Below, piece by piece: positions 10,946 through 22,138 of a stretch of 64,000 nucleotides of DNA. The notes beneath the pieces are model-generated. The model was not told the DNA's origin, made no database searches, and saw only the letters and a list, made by a program, of their open reading frames with translations. Origin of the DNA: Phoronis australis (lineage: Eukaryota > Phoronida > Phoronidae); assembly GCA_002633005.1 (NCBI GenBank), contig NMRA01000108.1:921065-985064 (forward strand). Direction: 5' to 3'. The translations under genes and the position numbers were made by a program. Numbering within the stretch: the first letter of the stretch is position 1; every line of letters begins with the position of its first letter.

Positions 10946-11959
10946 CTGCCTATACCACCACAAAAAGTGAATTTAGACCACATACTGTTGTGACATTGGT
11001 CTCACACTGGTCATTAATCTAACTCCATGTGATTTCAGGAATTCGAAAGAAATAACAATATCGTTATTGCTCTGGACCAGGCTCTTCGCTGAGCATGGTC
11101 TTAAAGGAATAACGAGTTCTTTGAAAACCGGCGAATCACTTCGCACCAAGTAGTGAACAATTTGAGACCAATTTTTAGCAGCAACTGGTCAAAATCAAAA
11201 AGTAATCAATACTTGGACGGAGCACGGACTTATAGCAGCTTCAATATCAAAATCCATCAAAAATTATGAGCTTGAGATGCAAATATCCCGCATCCATGAA
11301 CTAAACCTAGAATACAGCAATAGAAAAAAGTTACCTCGTTACTTACTGAAGTATGAGCCAGACAATAAAATGACAATGACTCAGGTGACAAAGTGTTTGA
11401 ACCTCAAAGGTATCACCTTCACAAACTGATCTACAAGGAGGTGTACAGGTGAATTGATATTTTATACAACCACCAGACGCATCACACACGCGTATAGGTA
11501 ATCAATACGATGAAGTGAAAAGGTAGCGGTTCCTAAATATGAACAGACTATTACTCCGATCATAAATATTGATGTATATTATCCAAGTTCCGTAGACCGT
11601 AACATTAATAATCCATCAATACCGAAGTGCGGCTGTGCCTGAAATCATTAAATGGCCAACATTTCTTTTGTCCTACATGTTATGTCAGCTCTACGGTCAT
11701 TAATTAGATAACAGATGGCAAGTGAGAGCCATTTAACTTTTAATTGACAGATCCTTAGAAAAAAACCCTGACAGAATCTCTTTGTACTGTTGAAAGATCA
11801 GTCTAGTATTTGAGGGTCCTCTTGGAAAGCAGTGCTGTCACTGAAGAGGCCACCCACATTTTAAATATCAAAATAAATAAAATAAAATAAAAATGAAACA
11901 GAGCTTCACTTACAGACAAAAAAATTTGTGAAAACTTCAACACACACTAGATTGAAGAA
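10946..11959. other. no firm gene
   Basis: Nothing firm here. Two very short minus-strand stretches at 11347-11379 and 11417-11430 have fair splice sites, but they are 33 and 14 nt long and are not called. An AAATA-rich simple stretch lies at 11870-11892. Confidence 0.35.
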
Positions 11960-12300
11960 CAACTTTCTCAGTGGGTCTAGTTGTTTATAGTTTGCAAGCT
12001 GGATCTAGTTGTTAGTATTCTAGTAGTATTGAATTTTTAATTTTCTATTACCTAGTTGCTAGTTTTCTTATACGGTCTAGCTAATAGAATTCTAGTTGTG
12101 AGCCTAAATTAGTTTTCTAGTTTGGATTTAGAAGTTACTATTTTATTTGGATCTAGTTAATAGTTTTCTAGTTATGTCTAGTTATGTTTAGTTATGTCTT
12201 GTTACTAAATTTCTGGATGAGTGGGGTCCAGTTATTAGTTTTCAAGTCACGTTAAGTTCATTTAAGTTCTCCAGGTGAGTCCAATTGCTAGTTTTCTCAT
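11960..12300 (+). repeat. degenerate CTAGTT-rich tandem array
   Basis: The words TCTAGTTGTTAGT, CTAGTTGCTAGTTTTC and TAGTTATGTCTAGTTATG recur throughout with loose spacing of about 30-50 bases. The pattern fits an old minisatellite whose units have drifted. Strand asymmetry is strong: T-rich on the plus strand. Confidence 0.6.
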
Positions 12301-13878
12301 TCCTCAATCCCACTGCTAGAGCCAATACACAGCAACAGACATAAGTGCCGTTTACACTTAAAAGTTGACATGGATCAGCTGACAGGGAACAAGTTGTTCC
12401 AGTGAGTAAACGGACTGACACCGTGGTGACAAATTTTTGCCACCCGTTTTTGAGGTAGAGTAATTTGCGCCCGAACATCTTGAGCCGTGTCAATTATAAG
12501 TCTAAACGCGAAACTAGAGCAAGGCAGAAAGGATCATCTCTACTGCGCTTATGCAATGACCTACCTACGGGTTCTTTGTCTCTGCAACTCTCGTCATTTG
12601 TAAAGGCCAATGGTTCTCTTTCAAATAAGGCCAAAAAAGTACATTTGTTTCTGGTCTCTTCCTCCCACTCATTTTGAAAGCTGCGCTGACAGACTAAAAA
12701 AATGCCCATCCACACCAATTTCAAGGTCAGTGTTTTTTGAAAACCTGCTCATAGGTACGTAAGCAAGTTTACAGCCAGTTTGCATCCGAGTGGCCATTTT
12801 CCATGATTTTATCAACTGCCAAATTTATTTCACACTCTGTTGACACAAAACCCAGTGTTCGATACGATGAATGCCAAAATCGTAAATGACTCAATCTTCA
12901 AAATCAAGGCTATTCAATATCAGCTTCCATTTTGATGTCCAAAACTTTAAACTGTCCCAAACTGGAGAATTTTTATTGCATCTCAGTAAGACACCGCTTC
13001 CATGCAAGGAACTTCTGCACCAGTGTCAGTGTACACAACAGACATCCAGTACAGGGAACCTGTGAGATATCAGGTCAGATAATAGTTTCTCATTACATAA
13101 GTTTCTACAATACAGGCCTACTAAACCTTTTTAACCCAAACAGCAGCCTGAGGACACAGCTTGCTGACATGTACCACTAAATGAACCTGCAAGAAATGTT
13201 TGCCTTTCTACAGTTAGGAATTTTAATAGAGACAGCATTTCTAGACTGTCTAGTACACATTGCTGATATTTTAGCCCAAGAATTTAAACAAGCTTGGCAG
13301 GAAAAACCTGTCAATCAAAACCACCTAGGCTGTACACCAACGGCCATTGCACATACACAGTTTAACAGCATCGGAACAAATCATCTCGGGATTTTCTAAA
13401 ATATCCCCTGTAACTAATACGCTCATGTGTAGCATGGACCAAACCTATCTAACACCTCTCCCAACTAGTCAACTAACCTGTGCCCATGCAACAAAAATAT
13501 TTGAAATAATCTCTAAATCATACTAGAGCCTAGATAAATGTGTGTACAAACAGTGGGGTTTAATGACTCGCTAATCCCACTCACTATGATAAGGAATCAA
13601 AAAAGCGTTTCCAAACACTCCACAGGAAGACTGAATTCCTGCTGAGACACGGCAGGTGTCCAAGAAAATACATGGTGCAAAAACCAAAATGGGCATCAAA
13701 TTATGACAACAGGTCTGGCAATAGACTGACATAAATGTAATGGGGGAATATATATGAGGAAAACCTAACACCGGTACCACTGCCCCGTTATAGCAATGAA
13801 AAAGTGAAGACACAGGGGCTTGGTACCCTGGATCTCCCTCTAGATGCCTGCTAAGTTGACAGACAATAGTTGGATAAC
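12301..13878. other. no supported gene
   Basis: I see nothing I can support. Frames up to 105 codons occur on both strands but overlap each other and lack recognisable motifs. Confidence 0.4.
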
Positions 13879-13950
13879 GTGCCCACATTTTGAGAACCAG
13901 TTTGATGCCCGTTTCTCAGTGGAGAAAACTGGTTCTCAAAATACGGGCAC
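13879..13950 (+). repeat. 72-bp hairpin repeat, copy 2
   Basis: GTGCCCACATTTTGAGAACC at the left is matched inversely by GGTTCTCAAAATACGGGCAC at the right, so the unit can fold into a nearly perfect stem of about 20 bp. The loop contains GATGCCCGTTTCTCAGTGG. Same family as 1773-1847. Confidence 0.75.
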
Positions 13951-14387
13951 TCAAAAGACAGAAAGAACAAAATGTACAAAAATATGGTCTTATAACGTAA
14001 ACCTTGAGTTGACAGAAGCTGATATATTGTCTGAACATGTCTGTAGTGAAGCTAAGATCAGGATTGTGAAAGCCAAGATTGAAACGCCTACAATGCACGC
14101 ACTATCTTCTTCCATATGTCAACTAATCCAAATCAAAATGAACAAATCTTATCCTGCAAGCTGCTGGGTAGCGTTCCGTAGACAAAGTTCGTTGCAAGAA
14201 AACTGAGATCACACAAGACCACACAAAACCACGCAAGTGAACGGCGAGCTTTTCCCAAGTACGGTCCAGATGTTACTAGCGTAACCTGGATTTTACAATG
14301 AGGTTGGAATGTTGAATGCTGGGATAGAAATCCACTTTTCCGTTCCGTACAAGCGAAGATCTCTTACAGCAAGTGCAAAGCTAATAC

Positions 14388-14597
14388 CTGGGGTCTACAG
14401 AATGCAGCCACGTACTGCGCACTGCAACTTCTACCACGACCGTACTAAAAGGGAACACGTTGAAATTTAGACCTCACTCAGTCCCCCATTCTTCATACTT
14501 ACGAGGTTATACTTTCGAGTATTCCATACTAATTCACAAGTGTCCATGAACCACAATGGTGTCCTTGCAATTTACCTCACAATCACTGTCTCTAGAG
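14388..14597 (-). CDS. two candidate exons, same series as 16317-17721
   Basis: On the minus strand 14576-14597 (22 nt; acceptor GACTGCCTAAAG, donor GTGAG|GTAAAT) would accept the phase-2 end of 16317-16366 and return to phase 0. Then 14388-14444 follows the strong acceptor CGTGTTCCCTTTTAG and ends CCCCAG|GTATTA. It reads YGRGRSCSAQYVAAFCRPQ in phase 0. The larger exon is GC-richer than its surroundings. The 22-nt one is speculative. No family recognised. Confidence 0.27.
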
Positions 14598-15320
14598 CTT
14601 TAGGCAGTCACACAGTTTAGCTTTCACAAGGGATGTCCCCAGAAACCAGCTGTAATACCTTGTGCTAGGTCAGGTATTATCTCGTTAGTACCTCCTTCAC
14701 AGGTGATAAGGGTATAGTAGAGGCCTCTTACAACCGAGACCACTTGTAACTGACCAATGGGTCCATAGGTAGTTATTATCGCTGAATACCTGACCACTGG
14801 CATTCATTGCATGACAAGTAGCCGACCTGGCAAGGTTAACGCTCAGTGCCAACATAGCTGTGGCTTTGTCAATATTCTGTTAGGACACTTACATTCAAGG
14901 TGTCAAGCAAGGCTCGCTTTTACCTGTTTTGAATTTGTTTTAAGTCTGTGTTACACCTTATAAGTTAACACCCATCTGGTTGAGATTCAGGATATATTAC
15001 CAATTACTAAACATGGCTGAGATTCAGGAGAAAATGTGAATTTTTCTCTAATGCATTTTGCTCTGACTGCGAACATTTAACACTTTAAACAAAATGGATA
15101 TAGAATACTAATGAGCAGAAAAACAGTATTGGGTGTTTTAAACAATTACCTAATTGAACAACTGATGTGAATAGGTGGTGCATTAAAGTTCGAAGTTTTC
15201 ACTTCTGTGAGGCAATCTCTGAAACTACCGTACTTACCCAAACAAATTTGAATGGGAACCTGCGATGTACACAAAACTAACAACAAAACACCTGAGGCAC
15301 AAATCAAGACTTCAGGGACT

Positions 15321-15517
15321 CTGTTTCACTAAATGCCTTATACCAACTTGTTGTTCGTACGTCTGATTTTTAACAGTAAGAGATACCTGTTTAAATATCA
15401 CTTCTGAAGTTGAAAGTTCAGAAAAAAAACTTTTGTTTTTAGTGATACATTAACTTAATTTTACTGAATAATCACGCACTTTAGAAAGCGTGAAGTTACG
15501 ACTGTTTAGTGAAACAG
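15321..15517 (+). mobile_element. 197-bp inverted-repeat element (CTGTTTCACTAAA)
   Basis: The element starts CTGTTTCACTAAA and ends TTTAGTGAAACAG, a perfect 13-bp inverted repeat. There is no coding frame. Flanking target duplication is not evident. The shape is that of a MITE. Confidence 0.6.
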
Positions 15518-16316
15518 TAGCCAGGCACATTGTTTTCATCATTTGAGTGCGAAACAAACAGTGAAGATGGATGATTCAACACAAGAGATGATTCGAAATT
15601 CAAAACGAAAATGAAAACCACCCTCTCTTGTGGCAAATTCTACACCATGCAAGACTGGCGGTAGTATCTACCATTTGAACTCGACTGTACCCAGCATCAG
15701 TACTCCACTCTGTAGTAGACATGTCTCAAAAGCTTGGCTGACCAAGTGATTGTGTGACCAATTACACTTCACTGAGGACTCCTCTACAAAATGATTATTG
15801 TCCACAGGTAATACATACCTGGCAGGTAGTAATTCACACCTGAATAGTCGTTGTTACATAACCTGGGCCAGTGCCATGACTCTGTGGAATTTAACAACAG
15901 GCAATGGGACTAGCTTTTGTGGGCCATCTTTTGTGAGAATGGCTCTGTCAAAATATGACAGCTCTAAGTCAGATCTCTGATTGCAGTTGAGATTCTACAG
16001 TTTACAAGGTGAGACAACAGGTAACATGTAGGAAGGTGATTACAACACCTGGACATTCTGGGTTAGTGGGTATCATACAAGTACCCTCCTGGAATGGGGG
16101 TCTCGGTTATGGAGCCCCATTGTTAACGAGATGAGAGCAAGACAAATATAACCTGGACCAAAGGGCAGGAGATGAATTTATTTTGGTGTCTTCAGTTTCA
16201 AGTACAAGCAAACTTCATGCATGAAAAATAGTACAGTCACAAAAATGGCTAAAAATACAGTAGCTGAGGTAGGAAACCACAACAAGTAACAGTTGAAAAC
16301 TACCTGCATAACTTAC

Positions 16317-16366
16317 CTGAAATCAACCACAGGAATCCAAAGGTGGCACTTCAAGCCTATCAGTCC
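16317..16366 (-). CDS. candidate exon after 16751-16900
   Basis: This 50-nt minus-strand stretch has the donor GATTTCAG|GTAAGT, a strong match. Its acceptor TTGGATTAATTTGAG is weaker. In the frame handed on by 16751-16900 (phase 0) it reads GLIGLKCHLWIPVVDF and leaves two bases. Product unknown. It is the downstream neighbour of the two best exons of this series. Confidence 0.32.
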
Positions 16367-16593
16367 CTCAAATTAATCCAAATATTCCACACTAAATCGC
16401 TCTTGTAGTTTAATTAACATGAACAGAATGATACTCTCTGGCTAGTCTTCCGCCGAACGAATGTTTCTCACTGACAATTGTCTGAAAGAAGAAATGTGTA
16501 ATAGTTAATAACATCTTTCACATAAAAATAGGACAAAAACAACCATGAACAAAGCAGTGCATGAGTGGCAGCACTAAATCAAGAACCAACATC

Positions 16594-16701
16594 CACTGCT
16601 TCCCATCATAGGGGCCACCAACACACAAACACTGCTTCCCATCATGGGGCCCACCAACACACCAACACTGCTTCCCACATGGGGCCCACTAACACACCAC
16701 C
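16594..16701 (+). repeat. 36-bp minisatellite, 3 copies
   Basis: CACTGCTTCCCATCATGGGG starts at 16594, 16630 and 16666, an exact 36-bp period. The unit is a multiple of three, so the minus frame reads a 12-residue repeat (GSSVGVLVGPMM-like). It lies past the donor of the exon at 16751-16900 and is probably intronic. Confidence 0.85.
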
Positions 16702-16750
16702 ATGAAATAACACCTATTAGTGTCACAGAATAAATGCTTCCATGAAATAC

Positions 16751-16900
16751 CTGATCTAGCTTGTTCAAAACAACATGCCCGCTCGCTCGGAACACCATCA
16801 AATCATCCACAGCAAAAATTTGTTGTGTTCCTGACATGTGTATTCCTCCTAGGTCAAAACATTCTGGCACAATTCCATTCATAAAATCTGGCTCAGGGAT
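16751..16900 (-). CDS. candidate internal exon, 50 codons
   Basis: The minus-strand acceptor TTTGATCTCTTGTCAG leads into 150 nt that begin IPEPDFMNGIVPECFDLGG and end FRASGHVVLNKLDQ. The donor is GATCAG|GTATTT. Phase is 0 at both ends, so it joins 17555-17721 directly. Codon choice is even and GC exceeds the flanks. The middle, MSGTQQIFAVDDLMVF, reads like an ordinary globular or beta-rich segment. I do not recognise the family. A 36-bp minisatellite follows in the next intron. Confidence 0.48.
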
Positions 16901-17554
16901 CTGACAAGAGATCAAATTCACCCAGTCATTATGCCACTAATTTGTTTACCATGTGTATTGGCCTAGTAATGGGCATACAAAGGGAATCACAAGGGGACAT
17001 TCCACCAACCTGTCAGCCATTAATTCTGTAGAAATAGGTCAATGTTGTCAGGGGTGCATGTCTGGAGAGATTAACATATGCAAAATAAGATTTTGGTAGC
17101 CAAGGTTTACCCATTTCCAAAGCCAGGAAGGAAACAGGTAACAAAACAAGAATCATCCACCCCTAATGCAACCAAAACCCAATTCATTGGAGATAGGGAT
17201 ACGGGATTTTGTCTGGTGGGTGACAAGCAACAAACATAGGGTGAAGTGTTTTCGCTACATGTATTCAAAAATCGTCCTGTACTATGTTTGAAATATTTTG
17301 CACCGTATTTATAAATCCTGCGCCATGTTTGAAAAGCTCTGAGCCATATTTAAATTCTTGAGCGATGTTTAAAAAGCCAGATAGTTTTTTCTGCTTTTAA
17401 GCCAAATTATTGAATCTGTGTTCCATTGTGGTACATGTTTCATAAAAATGATAGCGGCAAACCTCGCAAGTGAAAATAATGAGTAACTGCAGTTGTTTTA
17501 AGATATAACATAATCAAAGATTACTACAACAGGAACACCACATACTGTTTACAC

Positions 17555-17721
17555 CTTGTTTGAATTTTTGGGGTGCTTGAAATTCATCGGTGTCCAGGCA
17601 CCCTCCATACCCTCTGGATCCACACCAACATTACCCTTGTACAACTTGAGGATGTACTGCCAGTGTTCTCCACAACCCATTTTTACTCTTCTCTGTGTCG
17701 AGTTTGGCTTTCTTGCGTCGA
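17555..17721 (-). CDS. candidate exon, 55 codons, possible start Met
   Basis: The minus strand reads from the acceptor ATAGGCTTTCAAAG through VDARKPNSTQRRVKMGCGEH to TPMNFKHPKNSNK and the donor AACAAG|GTGTAA, phase 1 in and 0 out. It could be internal, joining 19641-19692 in phase. Alternatively the ATG at 17680-17678, with A at -3 and G at +4, could be the true start. GC is about 49 percent against roughly 38 percent around it. The next exon would be 16751-16900. The plus strand also carries an open frame here, so strand rests on codon quality and splice signals. Function unknown. Confidence 0.48.
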
Positions 17722-19400
17722 CTTTGAAAGCCTATGCAACAAGTTTGCAGTATTGGTAGATCGGTCATTTCTTAAGCAAATTTGGACATTTTGGATTTTT
17801 GGTGCCAGGTCAGTGATTTTATTCCCAGAGTTAACACAATATGGGCATGGACTTTCGAACATGTACATGAATTTTGTAATTACTGTCGAGTTTGAATTTT
17901 CTGTTGTGGAGACCACTGGTTTCTGAATTAACCGCTAGTGTATTCAGTTAAATTGATCCTTGCTTGCTGTACTGTACATGTCAGGGTTACGGTGCCCACC
18001 CCAAAATCCCAACAGTTTCACTGCTGAACGCCTATGCTCGGTTTCAGGTGACAAGCGCGAACGTCTCTGTGAACTCCCATCTCACGAGAATTTTACACGG
18101 CATGTTTGAATAATGAACAGACAGTTCTAACGGCACCTTACCATATTTGGGCGGGAAAATATTCACACTTTACTGGGAGATGCGAAGTGGTTTTTTTCAC
18201 TCCTTCGCATTCCAGTATTAACTTTCTTGAAAAAAAATTGTTATAAGCATTCGCAGGAGCAAATAGACTATTCGGTATGAATACCTATTTCCACTTCTCA
18301 AAAATTTCAATTTTAATTAAATATCCACGCTTGGCTTAAGCCCAGATTTGCCCAGTGCGCTTGACTGCAGGAACTGAGCCAGAATTATAGGCTTGCTGAA
18401 TATAAACTTCAACATAATTGAAACTAATTATTATCATGTTAAAAATACTAATGCTAACTATACAAAGATAATCGCATTTCCTTGAAGACAGGAAATCTTG
18501 CGGCGAACACTTCATGAAAATTTCTAAGGGCCATTAATACAAAAATAGCTAAAAAATCATTATACACATCTACTACAAGTACCAAAAACAGACACAGAGA
18601 TAATTTTGTTCCACAAAATCCTAGTTAAAACCAAGTATAAAAGAGTTCAGTTCCAAGCAAACACAGCACAAGTCACAGGCTACAGCACTACAACAAATAA
18701 CATAGGGTATCTTCACCAAAACAATAGTAAATTTATAGATAACATAAGAGTCTTTTATTCCACGTCTTCACTCACAAATCTGACCACGTGCAACAAAATT
18801 GGTCTTCATTTCCGGCTTTTATAGCTTTTGTGCAGCACTTTCTAACGGTACAGTGAGTAAAGTCTGCTGTTTCTTGACGTCTCTTCACTCAGAAATCAAT
18901 AGCTTCCCGCCTAATCCCTGATAATTACCGTGTATTTGCAGGAGAGCTACATATTAACTTGCCACGCATACACAAACTGTCCAAGCATTAGTTATCATAG
19001 CGGTAACTAGTCAACCGCAGACCGCAGACTATGCCTGAACCACAGGTGAGGTAGAGCAAGAATTAAAAGCATGTCGACACGGCTAGCAAACAAGAAAGGA
19101 CTGTCCAATACCTGGGAGGAGTGAATTGACAGGCAGACGGCATCCACGCTTTTAGTTACAGTTTTGTAGTATAATGTATCTAGTAAATTATCGCTTGTTG
19201 AAATATGCTTGTCACACTTTGTAGTCAAAGTTTTGTAATGAAACAAATTTGTTGAATTATCAATCAAATGAAAACTTATGGCATAGGAAACTGAACTGGA
19301 ATAGTTTCAAAATCATAATGGCGTGAAGTTTTCCTACGTCCCCAGTGTTATTTACAAGCAAAAGTACAAAAACAACACAGAATAATCATTTGCAATTTTC
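17722..19400. other. no supported gene
   Basis: No gene I can support. If the ATG at 17680 is a true start, the GC-richer part at 17990-18130 would be its promoter or 5' UTR. Otherwise this is intron. Confidence 0.35.
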
Positions 19401-19433
19401 AAATACAAATACAAATACAAATACAAATACAAT
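19401..19433 (+). repeat. AAATAC hexamer microsatellite
   Basis: AAATAC is repeated five times without error, followed by AAT. Confidence 0.95.
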
Positions 19434-19640
19434 GCCTGCAGAAACTGTCAACTGCTTCTAACACGTGACATTTCTCACCGAGCATCAGAAGTTAATATTA
19501 AAACGATAAGAACATATTTATATAAAAAACATTTTGCAACATTGGAATTGTCTAAAAGCAGTTCTCTTAATATATCGTTTGCGGGACACAAGGAAAAGGG
19601 GGGATTTTTAACCCCCTTTGCTTGACATCATGGTACTAAC

Positions 19641-19692
19641 CTGCTGCTGCACAGTGGAGTTCTTTTGATTTTCCAGGTGCAAGGCGATACAC
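19641..19692 (-). CDS. candidate exon upstream of 17555-17721
   Basis: A pyrimidine-rich minus-strand acceptor, TTGAACGTCCTCACCTAAG, precedes 52 nt reading VYRLAPGKSKELHCAAA, with donor GCAGCAG|GTTAGT. Phase is 0 in and 1 out. The leftover G completes a valine codon at the start of 17555-17721, so the two join in frame across about 1.9 kb. Product unknown. Confidence 0.35.
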
Positions 19693-19951
19693 CTTAGGTG
19701 AGGACGTTCAAGGAAACCTGCAAGTGGCCTTTCCTGTCCCATTTTGTCAAAACTGATTTTAGGGAAGAACATTCTAAAGGTTCATTCACCACCTCCACGA
19801 CAGCACAGCACATTTCTTCTAAAAATACGACCAACCTAACCACCATGAATGCCAGATATGATTCTAACACACAAAAAATGAGTCGAGGAATGTTTAAACA
19901 TTAAAATGCTGAAGAGATCAACTCATAACAGCTGATAGTTCAATCTTGTAA

Positions 19952-20111
19952 ATGTCAGCAGACGGTGGAACGAACGGGATGAATGGCTCAATGGATCGAC
20001 TAACAACACAGAATTATGTTGGAAAACAGAAATACTTGACCATCCAGAAATCACCAGTATTGATAGCAGGTGATGGCGAGCGAGACATGCTGGTATCACA
20101 GAAAATTGCAG
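19952..20111 (+). CDS. candidate first coding exon, plus strand
   Basis: An ATG at 19952 opens a 53-codon frame starting MSADGGTNGMNGSMDRLTTQ and ending DMLVSQKIA, then a donor TTGCAG|GTAACT (phase 1). Composition is coding-like. However, the frame one base over is also open (RRWNERDEWLNGSTNN, donor ATAGCAG|GTGATG at 20069), and that frame joins 20339-20413 in phase. The minus strand is open as well. If the minus-strand series at 19641 and 21213 is one gene, this would lie in its intron. Confidence 0.3.
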
Positions 20112-20338
20112 GTAACTAGTTTTTATGCCTGTGCCCACATAAATGTTCATCAGATGAGAGGGAAGGGGGAAAGTTAACAAAATGCATCAATTTCACCTTC
20201 CTCAAACACACTAGGGCTTGCAATAAACAGCACACATCACAGCTGAGAATGACCATCCAGCATAAAAGGATGTAGTAATCACAAATGAAAAGAACTGAAA
20301 AATGTATGAATTTCAAGTTATATCGACTTCTTCCTCAG

Positions 20339-20413
20339 ACCATGGAAACCTTTACTCCCAGAAGTCAGGTTCATGCACAATGACTTCGGACTGAGACAGA
20401 AATTTGGTCTTAA
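20339..20413 (+). CDS. candidate internal exon, plus strand
   Basis: A strong plus-strand acceptor TATCGACTTCTTCCTCAG precedes 75 nt ending CTTAA|GTAAGT. With one leading base it reads PWKPLLPEVRFMHNDFG and continues LRQKFGL (phase 2 in and out). The neighbouring candidate at 19952-20111 supplies phase 2 only if its alternative frame and donor at 20069 are used. No family recognised. Confidence 0.3.
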
Positions 20414-21212
20414 GTAAGTTCCACTTCACTAGTTGCATTGTCATGTAATTATTAGCGCACTTGGAATAATTTCTACAAATTTTTCTCAGTATGTACCAAT
20501 TGTGGATATATTCTCAGATACTTTCTTCGTTTGCTTAAGTGATTTTACCTATCTTTCAGAAATAGTTTATTTGTCACTGGGCGTAACACCAAATTTCTTT
20601 CTTTTATTTCTCAAGTCACTTTGCATGAAACTGAACCAAGAGGACTGAACGACAGCCCTGAAACAAGAACCGGGATTTTCTGTAGTCAAGTACAACACGA
20701 TGAAACACCAATGGGCGATTAGTCGGAAAATTATGCCCATGTGCGTTTATTTGGTGTTATAACTTCTAGTGTCAAGTGTCCAGATAGTGGAGCGTTTTTT
20801 ATTTGGAAAATTTCCTCTTAAAAGCCCACTCGGCATCAACTTTTAGTCACAAATTCAGTTTTGTGGAGCATTTATCATTTATAAAAACAAAGTGCTGGCG
20901 AACCCAGAAGGGTTGTTTCACTTACAAAAATACATATTGCACTTTATGCTAGCATTTGCCTCGCCAAAACTATGACTTTCCGTTTACACGCACCCTTTTC
21001 CGAATAAACACGTGGCGTTTATTTGGTGTTACTAAAACACCTGAAAATTTTCATTTTCTGATTACACCCCATGGGCTTATCTACGGATAATCCCCCGGTA
21101 GCGATTTTAAGCAGACAAACCTGGCAAATGTTAAGAGCTATTGCCAAATTTACAAGTTCAAACATTTCATTAAAAGTTAAATGTAATGTTAAACCCTTCC
21201 TAAGACACTCAC
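20414..21212. other. no supported gene
   Basis: No supported gene. The phrase GCGTTTATTTGGTGTTA occurs at 20743 and again at 21014, a short direct repeat of unknown meaning. Confidence 0.35.
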
Positions 21213-21281
21213 CGTCTTAATTTCATCAACAATCAACACAGCTGTCACCTCACAGGATGCGGGGAAAACACACACCTCTTG
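21213..21281 (-). CDS. candidate exon, 23 codons
   Basis: The minus-strand acceptor CTTTCATAGTAACAATTTGAG leads into 69 nt reading QEVCVFPASCEVTAVLIVDE then IKT, with donor AAGACG|GTGAGT. Phase is 0 at both ends and compatible with 19641-19692. The hydrophobic VTAVLIVDE segment and even codon use look genuine. No start exon was found upstream in phase. Function unknown. Confidence 0.38.
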
Positions 21282-21894
21282 CTCAAATTGTTACTATGAA
21301 AGTATGGAGCGCAAACAAAATGAATATTTTATATCTGTCTAATGGATAACACGCTCAATCGCCATATGAACAACTATTGGGGCACAGGTTTCTAAATTAC
21401 CGTCTGCAGGGAGATGTTGCGCCATACAACAATGGGAAAAAATTGATCGCGTTAATTAAAACTATACAAGCGAAACGCATACGGGAATGGAGCAGGTGTG
21501 TGTCTGTGAGTTTGTCAACAGAAGTAGTCTAGATTAAGAAGGAAGGTTGGTAATTTACAAAAGAAAACCCAAGTTTAAAGCCTGAAGTTGACGGTACACC
21601 TTGTGGGAATGTCCTCAAAATATTGTTTGACGGTAGCAGAGGGATAGAGCTAAAAATGGTGGGGAATTTAGTTGGTGCTACTTACTTTTTATAAAAATAA
21701 TAAAAATTAAATTTTACTAATTAGGTACATTGTAGGAGACACTTTACTCTAATTCTTCAGATATTTTCAGGGCTAAAATTATAATTGATATTTAAACCTT
21801 CTATGAATAACAAAAAATACTGATGAACTGCGCGGACGAGCAAAATCCATCTTACTGCCTGCAACACATTCAGTTTTGCAAGATATTGAAAAAA

Positions 21895-22138
21895 TATTTG
21901 CAGGCAGTCTAGTCCATCAAGTAACAGACGTGCGCAGGCCGTTCAGGAGGGCTCTCTGCACTGATCACCTGGAACCATCTTTATGCTTTATCAATATACA
22001 ACTGTATAGTTTAAACTGAGCTGAGGAACTAGAAACCTGACTCAAAGGACTAGCGGTGTCGGTGCCCCCGTGCGACTCGTACCTACAACTCTGAGTAAAA
22101 GCGTGGCCACTTATCTCACTAGGCCCCACTGGCTCCTC
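21895..22138 (-). mobile_element. tRNA-derived SINE, full copy, minus
   Basis: Read on the minus strand, the head is GAGCCAGTGGGGCCTAGTGA with the B-box-like GTACGAGTCGCAC. The body has TAAAGCATAAAGATGGTTCC, then AGGTGATCAGTGC, CCTGCGCACGTCTG and GCCTGCAAATATTTTTT. Same family as 6834 and 54347. Confidence 0.7.

Noticed and set aside
14640-14990. Minus-strand 52-codon frame MLALSVNLARSATCHAMNAS..
   Set aside because: Open but without a good donor or acceptor partner. A diverged inverted similarity to 16040-16160 suggests repeat DNA instead.
15598-15900. Two further exon readings on the minus strand (NNDYSGVNYYLP and EESSVKCNWSHN)
   Set aside because: They are phase-compatible with each other, but the intron between them would be only 35 bp, and neither joins the neighbouring exons.
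17573-17926. 117-codon plus-strand frame overlapping the minus-strand exon 17555-17721
   Set aside because: Its residues show no pattern, and the minus strand has the better codon quality and splice sites.
19594-19619. Small perfect hairpin AAAGGGGG..CCCCCTTT
   Set aside because: An 8-bp stem with a short loop is common by chance, and no terminator or regulatory role can be argued in this genome.
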